A stretch of 64,000 nt of DNA from positions 1 through 64,000 of the forward strand of contig NZ_JALNUI010000011.1 in assembly GCF_026544205.1 (NCBI RefSeq), read 5' to 3'. The notes below the pieces were generated by a model that had not been told where the DNA came from, searched no databases, and saw only the letters and a program-made list of their open reading frames with translations. The position numbers and the translations under genes are program-made. Positions 57,831 to 64,000 of this stretch are shown here, in pieces (within the stretch, counting starts at the first letter, position 1; every line of letters starts with the position of its first letter). The DNA comes from Curtobacterium sp. GC_Cur_3 (lineage in GTDB: Bacteria > Actinomycetota > Actinomycetes > Actinomycetales > Microbacteriaceae).

Positions 57831-58739
57831 TCAGGCCGGCAGGTGCGTCCCCGTCAGGTCCTCGGCGACGGCCCACAGGCTGCGTGCCAGGTCCGTGCTC
57901 CGGGCCGAGCGGGGGATCGACGCGACGGACGTCGGGCCGGTGATGCCCAGGGGGCCGGCGGGACCGTAGTACGCCCCACCCGTGGCGGACGGGCCGACCG
58001 CGGCGAACAGGAGCGGCTCGCTGCCCTGCTCGACCCCCTGCGTCCACGGCCACGCCCGCTGGTCCGAGGACACCGGCGCCGACCGACCCAGGGACCGCCC
58101 GGCGGACTGCAGGTTCGTGCGCGTGTAGCCCGGGTGCGCGGCGGTGCTGAGGAGCGGCCAGTCCAGCTCGACCGACAGCGTGTGCAGGTGGAGCGCGAAC
58201 AGCAGGTCGGCGAGTTTGGACTGGGCGTAGGCGCGGAACGGGCTGTACCCGCGTTGCCACTGCAGGTCCTCGAACCGGATGCGCCCGGGGACGGCCGCGA
58301 GGCTCGACATCGTCGCCACGCGCGGCGCCTCGGCCCGGAGCAGCGCCGGCATCAGCAGGTTCGTCAGCGCGAAGGGGGCGAGGAAGTTCGTGCCGAACTG
58401 CAGCTCGAAGCCGTCGACGGTCTCGAACCGTTCGCGCGGTGCCATCACGCCCGCGTTGTTCACGAGCACGTCGAGCGGTCGGTCGTCGGCGAGCACGCCG
58501 GCGGCGAAGCGGCGCACGCTCGCGAGGTCGGCGAGGTCGAGCTCGCGGACCTCGACCGAGGCGCCGGGGTGCGCCGCCCGGATCTCGGCGGCGGCGGTCT
58601 CGCCCTTCGACGTCGTGCGCACGGCGATGACGACGTCGGCACCGGCGGCAGCCAGGCGCGTGGCGGTCTCCTTGCCGGTGCCGCTGTTGGACCCGGTGAC
58701 GATGATGCGTCGGCCGGTCTGGTCGGGGATCTGCGGCAT
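57831..58739 (-). CDS. SDR-family oxidoreductase
   Basis: Predicted 302-residue NAD(P)-dependent short-chain dehydrogenase. Cofactor motif IIVTGSNSGTGKETATRLA, the NNAG loop (VNNAGVMAPRE), catalytic Ser in MSSLAAVP, and Y-A-Q-S-K (FRAYAQSKLADLLF) are present. Length and the C-terminal SATGGAYYGPAGPLG resemble the retinol-dehydrogenase/protochlorophyllide-reductase-like group. ATG 58739. Divergent from an LLM monooxygenase gene; a 22-bp palindrome lies between them. Confidence 0.9.
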   Translation of the reverse strand: MPQIPDQTGRRIIVTGSNSGTGKETATRLAAAGADVVIAVRTTSKGETAAAEIRAAHPGASVEVRELDLADLASVRRFAAGVLADDRPLDVLVNNAGVMAPRERFETVDGFELQFGTNFLAPFALTNLLMPALLRAEAPRVATMSSLAAVPGRIRFEDLQWQRGYSPFRAYAQSKLADLLFALHLHTLSVELDWPLLSTAAHPGYTRTNLQSAGRSLGRSAPVSSDQRAWPWTQGVEQGSEPLLFAAVGPSATGGAYYGPAGPLGITGPTSVASIPRSARSTDLARSLWAVAEDLTGTHLPA

Positions 58740-58798
58740 GGGCGCGACGGTACACGCGGGCCTTGCGGACCCCTCGCGTCCGGCGTCCCCCTGTGCTA

Positions 58799-58820
58799 GA
58801 TTCATGCGTACGCATCAATC
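58799..58820. promoter_or_regulatory. 22-bp palindromic operator between SDR and LLM genes
   Basis: GATT-C-ATGCGTACGCAT-C-AATC is symmetric except for one pair. It ends at the edge of the AGGAGG of the LLM gene, so bound protein would block that transcript. No regulator gene is adjacent. Confidence 0.6.
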
Positions 58821-58832
58821 AGGAGGCATCGC

Positions 58833-59942
58833 ATGAGCAACGCATTCGGCACTGGTCGTCCCTCGGACGTCCCGCCGCCCGCACCGGACCGCGTCGGTCC
58901 CGTGCAGCTCGGCCTCGACACGTTCGGCGACGTCACCGACCGCCTCGACGGCACCACCCGCACCCACGCCCAGAGCCTCCGCGACCTCGTCGACGAGGCC
59001 GTCCTCGCCGACCAGGTGGGCATCGACTTCATCGGCGTGGGGGAGCACCACCGCGCTGACTACTCCGTGAGCGCCCCCGAGGTCGTCCTCGCCGCCATCG
59101 CCGCCCGCACCGAGCGCATCCGGATGGGCTCCGCCGTCACCGTGCTGTCCTCCGACGACCCGGTCCGCGTGTACGAGCGCTTCGCCACCGTCGACGCGCT
59201 CTCGAACGGCCGCGCCGAGGTCATCCTCGGCCGCGGGTCCTTCACCGAGTCCTTCCCGCTGTTCGGATTCGACCTGTCCGACTACGAGGTCCTGTTCGAG
59301 GAGAAGCTGCAGCTCTGGGCGGCCCTCCGCGGCGGCGACACCGTCACCTGGAGCGGCACCAAGCGCGCCCCGCTGACCGAGCAGGACGTCTTCCCGAAGC
59401 TCGAGCACGGCCCCATCCCGACGTGGATCGGCGTCGGCGGCTCGCCCCAGTCGGTCATCCGTGCCGCGTCCTACGGCATGCCGCTGTTCCTGGCGATCAT
59501 CGGTGGGCAGCCCGCGCAGTTCGCCCCGTTCTCGCGCCTGTACCGCCAGGCCCTCGACCAGCTCGAGATCCCACAGCAGCCGATCGCGATGCACTCGCCC
59601 GGTTTCGTCGCCGCGACCGACGAAGAGGCCGCCGAGCGCTACTGGCCGTACCACAAGGACGTCACCGACCGTCTGGGTCGCGAGCGTGGCTGGCCGCCCC
59701 TCGACGTCGCCCAGTACCAGGCCGGGCTCTCCGCCGGCGGGTCGCTCTACGTCGGTTCGCCGGAGACCGTCGCCCGCAAGATCGCGCGCAACATGCGGAT
59801 CCTCGGCGTCTCCCGGTTCGACATGCGCTACGCCACCGGGCGTCTGCCGCACGAGGACATGATGCGCTCCATCGAGCTCTACGGCACCGCGGTCGCCCCG
59901 CGGGTCCGCGAGCTCCTGGCGGAGCCCGTCCCCGTCCCCTGA
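58833..59942 (+). CDS. LLM-class flavin-dependent oxidoreductase
   Basis: Predicted 369-residue luciferase-like monooxygenase. LGLDTFGDVTDRL, FIGVGEHHRADYSVSAPEVV, RIRMGSAVTVLSSDDPVRV, RAEVILGRGSFTESFPLFG and IPTWIGVGGSPQSVIRAA follow the order of the LLM family. It uses reduced flavin from a partner reductase; the substrate is not evident. Perfect AGGAGG at 58821-58826 sets ATG 58833. A 22-bp palindrome overlaps its leader. Divergent from an SDR gene that may act in the same pathway. Confidence 0.9.
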   Translation: MSNAFGTGRPSDVPPPAPDRVGPVQLGLDTFGDVTDRLDGTTRTHAQSLRDLVDEAVLADQVGIDFIGVGEHHRADYSVSAPEVVLAAIAARTERIRMGSAVTVLSSDDPVRVYERFATVDALSNGRAEVILGRGSFTESFPLFGFDLSDYEVLFEEKLQLWAALRGGDTVTWSGTKRAPLTEQDVFPKLEHGPIPTWIGVGGSPQSVIRAASYGMPLFLAIIGGQPAQFAPFSRLYRQALDQLEIPQQPIAMHSPGFVAATDEEAAERYWPYHKDVTDRLGRERGWPPLDVAQYQAGLSAGGSLYVGSPETVARKIARNMRILGVSRFDMRYATGRLPHEDMMRSIELYGTAVAPRVRELLAEPVPVP

Positions 59943-60022
59943 CGGCACTGACGGCACTGCCGGGAGGCCCGGGGGCGCGTCCGCCGCATCCACTCACGGG
60001 AGCGCCGGGTAGCGTCCACCGC

Positions 60023-60646
60023 ATGCCACAGCACTCCAGCACCATCGAACGTCGCTTCCGGGGCCGGATCATGGGCGTCGGCACGACCTCGGGCGTCCGA
60101 CTCGTCATCGGCATGTGGGAGCAGTCCCCGTTCGGTGCGTTCACGGACGTCTTCGTGGAGCTGCCCGACGGGTCGAGCGTGCTGCTCGCCCCGGACGAGA
60201 TCGTCGCCGCGTACGTCTCCGGCACCTACCGCTTCGACGCGGTCGACGTCCTGCCGGTGCACGCCAGGCGGACGGCGTCCGGGCTGGAGCTCGACGCCGG
60301 CCAGCTCCGCGCGACCATCGACGTCGGCACGATCTCGCCGCTCGGTCGGCTGCTCCGTGTCGTGCCCAAGCCGATCGCCCGCGACCCTCGCTGGCTCCGG
60401 ACGATCAACCCGATCGCGCGGCTCGTCGCACCGGGCGCCGGCACCGCGGGCTCGGCGGGGAACGGCCGTCGCGAGTACTACGGCGTGACCGGGGCGCACG
60501 ACGTCACCGGTGTCCGCGGGACCTGGGCGGGGGAGCCCCTCGGGGACCTGGCGCCGCTCGACCCGCCCGTGCGCTTCGGCTTCGCGTCGATGCCGCGCAT
60601 CCCGCAGGTCGTCGACGTCGAGACGACCATCCGCGAGCCCGCCTGA
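60023..60646 (+). CDS. Conserved hypothetical protein
   Basis: Predicted 207-residue soluble protein, no membrane segment or signal peptide. It starts MPQHSSTIERRFRGRIMGVG and contains RLVIGMWEQSPFGAFTDVFV, VAAYVSGTYRFDAVDVLPV and PRIPQVVDVETTIRE. The alternating beta-strand pattern suggests a beta-rich fold. I do not recognise a family. The clean GC3 pattern and the good match of frame to codon bias support a real gene. It follows the LLM gene by 80 bp on the same strand. Confidence 0.75.
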   Translation: MPQHSSTIERRFRGRIMGVGTTSGVRLVIGMWEQSPFGAFTDVFVELPDGSSVLLAPDEIVAAYVSGTYRFDAVDVLPVHARRTASGLELDAGQLRATIDVGTISPLGRLLRVVPKPIARDPRWLRTINPIARLVAPGAGTAGSAGNGRREYYGVTGAHDVTGVRGTWAGEPLGDLAPLDPPVRFGFASMPRIPQVVDVETTIREPA

Positions 60647-60829
60647 CGGACCCGCACCGCGCTCCGCAGCCGGCGGGGCGGAGCCGGACCGAGCCTCCAG
60701 GCCGGGTCGTGAACCGCTGACCGAGGTGCTGGACGTGTCCAGGGTGGAGGGGCAGACTGACCCGAACGGTACGCCCCCGGGTTGCCCGGCCAGGTCGGTG
60801 CAACGGGGCACTCGATGCGAAGGAGCACC

Positions 60830-61321
60830 ATGACCGACACGCAGGCGGACCAACTCGCCGCCATCTCGGACATCGTCCACGGAGCCCGAACCGCCCTCCT
60901 GACCACGGTCAGCGAGGACGGGTCCCTGCACGCACGACCGCTCGCGGTGCAGGACAAGACCTTCCACCGCACCCTGCGCTTCCTGGTGCAGGACGGCAGC
61001 GAGAAGGTCGCCGACATCGCCAGGAACCCGCACGTGAACGTCGCGATCGAGTCGCAGGGCGGCTACCTGTCCATCGCGGGGACGGCCACGGTCACGCAGG
61101 ACGACTCGGTCATCGACGAGCTGTGGTCGCCGTTCGCCGAGGCCTGGTTCCCGGACGGGCGGGGGGACCCCTCGATCCGGCTCCTCACCGTCGAGGGGGA
61201 CTCGGTCGAGTACTGGACGCAGGACTCCGGGAAGGTCGGCACCCTCGTGCAGACGATGAAGGCCGCGCTCGGGCGGGAGTCCCAGCCCGACGTCGGGAGC
61301 CACGGGACGGTCGAGCTGTAG
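60830..61321 (+). CDS. General stress protein 26-like flavin-binding protein (PNPOx fold)
   Basis: Predicted 163-residue split-barrel protein. SDIVHGARTALLTTVSEDG, RPLAVQDKTFHRTLRFLVQD and HVNVAIESQGGYLSIAGTA match the general-stress-protein 26 branch of the pyridoxamine phosphate oxidase-like family, which binds FMN or F420. A likely role is stress-linked redox. AAGGAG (60820-60825) supports ATG 60830. Confidence 0.88.
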   Translation: MTDTQADQLAAISDIVHGARTALLTTVSEDGSLHARPLAVQDKTFHRTLRFLVQDGSEKVADIARNPHVNVAIESQGGYLSIAGTATVTQDDSVIDELWSPFAEAWFPDGRGDPSIRLLTVEGDSVEYWTQDSGKVGTLVQTMKAALGRESQPDVGSHGTVEL

Positions 61322-61350
61322 CGGGCGGGGGTCTTCTCGGGCGCTGAGCG

Positions 61351-61563
61351 CGTGCGAGACACCCCCCTCTCGGCGGGGGACGGCTTCGTCAGCGCGAGTT
61401 GCACGGGCGAGACGCCGATGTCTCGTGCTGAGACGCCCCCGTCTCGATGCGAGATACCGGTGTCTGCGCGAGACGCCTCGATGCACGCGAGACGCGGTCG
61501 AAAACTGCGGCGTCTCGGAGCTCGGGCGGCGTCTCAGCGAGACGCCGGTGTCTCGAAGTGGGC
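61351..61563. repeat. Diverged copies of the GAGACGCC repeat element
   Basis: The 447-bp gap 61322-61768 has no supportable gene. Its first half repeats CGAGACGCC-type words and contains GCGAGACGCCTCGATG... which aligns with the 149-bp repeat at 24.1-24.5 kb, including a CGAGACGC / GCGTCTCG hairpin around a GAAAA loop. Confidence 0.75.
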
Positions 61564-61618
61564 GGGCTGTGCCGGGGCAGCGCTGTCGGAGCTCGCACGG
61601 TGCGCGATCACTCAGCTG

Positions 61619-61678
61619 GTGCGAGGTTGGCAAGCCCGTGCGGCTGTACGAACCCGCACCCAGTGGTCAACCTCGCAC
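61619..61678. repeat. 60-bp dispersed palindromic repeat, copy 2
   Basis: Outer arms GTGCGAGGTTG / CAACCTCGCAC, total 60 bp, the same as copy 1 at 57741. The interior has diverged. It is followed by a direct repeat of CGAGCGTCAGCGCAGCCC (61679 and 61711). Confidence 0.8.
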
Positions 61679-61768
61679 CGAGCGTCAGCGCAGCCCCCCG
61701 CGCTGAGCGCCGAGCGTCAGCGCAGCCCGCCGCACGCACCCCGCCCCCGCCCGCGCGGGGCGCTCCCG

Positions 61769-63010
61769 TCACGGGGGCCCGAGCAGCCACAGCACCGCGA
61801 CGAGCACCGGCTGCCCGAGCACCGCGCACGTCACCAGGGTCCACCGCATCCACGGCTTCGCGACGAGCTCGGGCGACCCGAGCAGCGGCGCGAGCGGCAT
61901 CAGCAGCCGCGGGGTGGAGGCCATCGGCAGCGACACCGCGAACACGTAGAGCGCGTACGCCCCCGAGAACACCAGCGTGGTGGTGCCCAGCGTGCGGGTC
62001 GACCGCCGCAGCAGCCACAGCGGGTACCCGACGAGCAGCCCGATCACGATCATGACCCCGCCGACGCCGAGCCACTTCGCCGTCGTCAGGAACCACGGCG
62101 TCAGCGGCATGAAGTCGACGCGCCCGATGAAGTTGACCCACCAGGACATCTCCGTGGCCAGGTAGGCGTCGGACTGCCCGGTCACGTGCGCGGCGACGAC
62201 CGGCCACGCGAGCCCGGCCAGCACCATCACCACGCCGGCCCCGACGACCCGCAGCAGCTCACCGAGCGGGAACCCGTCGAGCACCCGGACCGACCCTCGG
62301 CGCAGCTGGACCAGTCGGATGAGGGTGACCACGCCGAGCGTCAGCGGCAGCGCCAGGGCTCCCGGTCGGGTGAAGGCGGCGGCGACCCCGAGCAGCGTCA
62401 GCAGCCCGTACCGCCGGTGCTCCAGCGCCAGGAGCGCACCGAACGTCAGCGCGAGGAACGTGCTCTCCGCGTACCCGACCTGCAGCAGGAAGGACAGCGG
62501 CCCGCACGTGAAGAAGAAGACCGCCCACATGGCGGCTGCGTCACCGGCACGCTCGCGGACGAGTCGGTGCAGGAGCAGCGCGGCGACGAACCCGGCGACC
62601 AACGCCACGGCCGGCGCGCCGACGTCGAACGGCAGCCCGGTGGAGACGGTGAGCAGCCGGATGGTGAACGGGAACGCCGGCAGGAACGCCCAGGCGTTCT
62701 GGGCGACGTGCCCGGCGGCGTCGAGCGGGAGCGTCGTCGGGTAGCCGTGCAGCGAGATCTGCTCGTAGTACTGGCCGTCCCACGACGTGAGGAACCGCAG
62801 GAACCCGTGCTCGTTCCCCCAGATCGCGTTCTCCGGCTGCGACCGCGCCATCAGCGGGTACGCCAGCGCCAGCCAGAGCGTCGAGACGAGACGACCGCCG
62901 GTCCAGACGAGCAGCACGGCGGCCCACGCGGGCAGGCTCACCACGGCGTCGATCGCGCGGCGTCGACCGGTCGCGATCGACTGCGGCAGGGTCCCCTCGA
63001 GACGGGTCAC
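61769..63010 (-). CDS. PIG-V-like mannosyltransferase / polytopic glycosyltransferase
   Basis: Predicted 413-residue membrane protein with about ten helices. The first extracytoplasmic loop holds FLTSWDGQYYEQISLHGYP, the WDG-x-Y...GYP motif of the PIG-V mannosyltransferase family, with an Asp expected to be catalytic. Later segments (WAVFFFTCGPLSFLLQVGYA, AAFTRPGALALPLTL) match the same family. It would use polyprenyl-phosphate mannose to build cell-envelope lipids or glycoproteins. Start GTG 63010. Confidence 0.85.
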   Translation of the reverse strand: MTRLEGTLPQSIATGRRRAIDAVVSLPAWAAVLLVWTGGRLVSTLWLALAYPLMARSQPENAIWGNEHGFLRFLTSWDGQYYEQISLHGYPTTLPLDAAGHVAQNAWAFLPAFPFTIRLLTVSTGLPFDVGAPAVALVAGFVAALLLHRLVRERAGDAAAMWAVFFFTCGPLSFLLQVGYAESTFLALTFGALLALEHRRYGLLTLLGVAAAFTRPGALALPLTLGVVTLIRLVQLRRGSVRVLDGFPLGELLRVVGAGVVMVLAGLAWPVVAAHVTGQSDAYLATEMSWWVNFIGRVDFMPLTPWFLTTAKWLGVGGVMIVIGLLVGYPLWLLRRSTRTLGTTTLVFSGAYALYVFAVSLPMASTPRLLMPLAPLLGSPELVAKPWMRWTLVTCAVLGQPVLVAVLWLLGPP

Positions 63011-63201
63011 GTGTGTGTCCCACGTCGTTCGGGCAGAGCAGACGGCACCTCAGCAGCGTAACGAGGGAACGCTGGACGGTCGCCGTCGGCCTCGGCCGAC
63101 ACGCGGCAGGGGCCGGACGGGAGGCTCGACCCGCGTTGTGCAGGCCGGAAAGCGCAGGTCGAGTGGCCGGTCCCGGCAGCCGTCACGGCCCTAGCCTGGA
63201 G

Positions 63202-63257
63202 GCCCGTCCACTCGAACCCGTCCACTCGGACCCGTCCGTCCAGACCCGTCCGCTCGG
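63202..63257 (+). repeat. 14-bp tandem repeat (4 copies) upstream of ridA
   Basis: Units ACCCGTCCACTCGG (with variants) at 63202, 63216, 63230 and 63244, a fifth begins at 63258 and runs into the AGGAGG of ridA. Located in the promoter or leader region. Confidence 0.85.
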
Positions 63258-63274
63258 ACCCAGGAGGAGCCACC

Positions 63275-63661
63275 GTGCCGAAGACCGCCATCGTGACCGA
63301 CAACGCCCCGAAGCCAGCCGGCCCCTACAGCCAGGGCATCGTGGCCAACGGCTTCCTCTACACCGCCGGCTTCGGCCCGCAGGACCCGGCCACCGGGGCG
63401 ATGGCCGACGACGTCGCCGGGCAGACCGCGCAGGTGCTCGCGAACGTGGCGGCCGTCCTCGCCGAGCACGGGGCCACCCTGGACGACGTCGTGAAGTCGA
63501 CCGTGCACCTCGAGCACTCCGACCGCGACTTCCCGGCCTTCAACGAGGAGTACGCCAAGCACTTCACGGCCCCGTACCCGGTGCGCACCACCGTGCAGTC
63601 GCACCTCGCCGGCATCCTCGTCGAGATCGACGTCGTGGCGGTGCTGCCCAGCGCGTCCTGA
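63275..63661 (+). CDS. RidA-family enamine/imine deaminase
   Basis: Predicted 128-residue Rid protein hydrolysing reactive enamines and imines from PLP enzymes; it acts as a cytosolic trimer. KPAGPYSQGIVANGFLYTAG, QTAQVLANVAAVLAEHGATL, YPVRTTVQSHLAGILVEID cover the family, with the conserved Arg in YPVRTT region that binds the carboxylate. GTG 63275 follows AGGAGGAGCC. Monocistronic. Confidence 0.92.
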   Translation: MPKTAIVTDNAPKPAGPYSQGIVANGFLYTAGFGPQDPATGAMADDVAGQTAQVLANVAAVLAEHGATLDDVVKSTVHLEHSDRDFPAFNEEYAKHFTAPYPVRTTVQSHLAGILVEIDVVAVLPSAS

Positions 63662-63686
63662 CGCCGCCGCACGCACCGACCCCCGG

Positions 63687-64000
63687 TCAGCCGGCTCTGC
63701 GGAGTCCCTGGCCGGGGGTCGCGTGCGTCAGGGCACCGTCCGCGAGCACGGGTACGCCCGCGACGAGCACGTCCTCGATGCCCTCGGCCAGGCGCATCGG
63801 GAGCGCGTAGGTCGAACGGGCCGCCACCCGGGCCGGGTCCACCACGACGAGGTCCGCGACCGCCCCGACCTCGACCCTGCCACGGGCGCCCAGGCGGTGG
63901 CGCTCGGCGGCGGTCGTCGCGAGGTGGCGTGCGGCCTCGGCCCAGCTGAGACGACCGGGCACCGCGTACTCCTCGAGGTACCGCGCGAAGGTGCCGTACG
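63687..64000 (-). CDS. N-acyl-D-amino-acid deacylase-like amidohydrolase (C-terminal part)
   Basis: About 104 C-terminal residues of an amidohydrolase; the N-terminus with the metal site lies beyond the right edge. YGTFARYLEEYAVPGRLSW, LATTAAERHRLGARGRVEVG, AVADLVVVDPARV and the last strand GVPVLADGAL are the standard C-terminal pieces of D-aminoacylases and dihydroorotase-like enzymes. The G-T-F-A-R-Y-L motif favours the D-aminoacylase branch. It is convergent with ridA. Confidence 0.85.
   Translation of the reverse strand, partial: YGTFARYLEEYAVPGRLSWAEAARHLATTAAERHRLGARGRVEVGAVADLVVVDPARVAARSTYALPMRLAEGIEDVLVAGVPVLADGALTHATPGQGLRRAG

Noticed and set aside
1-64000. tRNA or rRNA genes, insertion sequences, integrases
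   Set aside because: None recognised by eye on either strand; a covariance-model scan (tRNAscan-SE, Infernal) would be decisive for small RNAs.

Overview
The window is chromosomal DNA of a high-GC actinobacterium. Strong G/C at third codon positions, frequent GTG starts, 4-bp stop/start overlaps, a CUT1 sugar transporter without its own ATPase and an erythritol-type polyol dehydrogenase of mycobacterial type all fit this. Gene content and the repeated GGACGGGAGGC-type terminators suggest Microbacteriaceae, perhaps Curtobacterium or a close relative; this is inference, since no rRNA or other species marker is present. I see no phage, plasmid, insertion sequence, CRISPR array, tRNA or rRNA.

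Layout. 1-3.8 kb: polyol dehydrogenase (runs off the left edge) divergent from a SorC-type regulator, a DinB-like protein, a palindrome array, and a histidine phosphatase. 3.9-9.2 kb: glycerol-3-phosphate dehydrogenase divergent from a second SorC-type regulator, with two identical-core operators between them, then an AraC-type regulator and alanine dehydrogenase. 9.2-9.9 kb: non-coding compound palindromic repeats. 9.9-11.9 kb: TspO-like membrane protein and CorA. 12-19 kb: an alpha-galactoside module (GH36 enzyme, two permeases, binding lipoprotein, ROK regulator) with a shared candidate ROK operator at two promoters. 19-23.9 kb: ClC channel, SufS-SufU, cysteine hydrolase, peroxiredoxin. 24.1-24.5 kb: non-coding 149-bp tandem repeat. 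24.5-29.7 kb: small membrane proteins, a two-component system, quinone-reductase-like enzyme, ArsC-like phosphatase, MntP. 29.9-34.4 kb: flavin monooxygenase, acetyltransferase, a MarR/FAD-monooxygenase divergon, a VOC protein. 34.6-39.6 kb: an SGNH esterase and an amide/peptide catabolic module (acetamidase, APC permease, proline-iminopeptidase-like hydrolase, GntR regulator). 39.9-45.9 kb: secreted GH16 enzyme, SRPBCC protein, YeiH exporter, dipeptidase, CysK-CysE, Excalibur protein, YjbR and MOSC proteins.

46.7-48.8 kb carries an envelope-stress operon: an Asp23/Gls24 protein, an ECF sigma factor, a protein that looks like a degenerate anti-sigma domain joined to an Asp23-like domain, and a fourth small Asp23-like protein. 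This is the best candidate for a poorly described system. 48.9-57.7 kb: MarR and GntR regulators, LtrA, a lytic-transglycosylase-like secreted protein with a hexanucleotide repeat, DUF1810/DUF2071/DoxX genes, CoaBC and an NRDE protein. 57.8-64 kb: SDR and LLM oxidoreductases sharing a palindromic operator, a general-stress flavin-binding protein, a PIG-V-like mannosyltransferase, RidA, and the end of a D-aminoacylase.

The other theme is intergenic structure. At least five unrelated families of palindromic or tandem repeats sit between genes, some with paired base changes that keep the stems, and one terminator family repeats the same 11-mer in inverted pairs. No transposase that could explain them is in the window.
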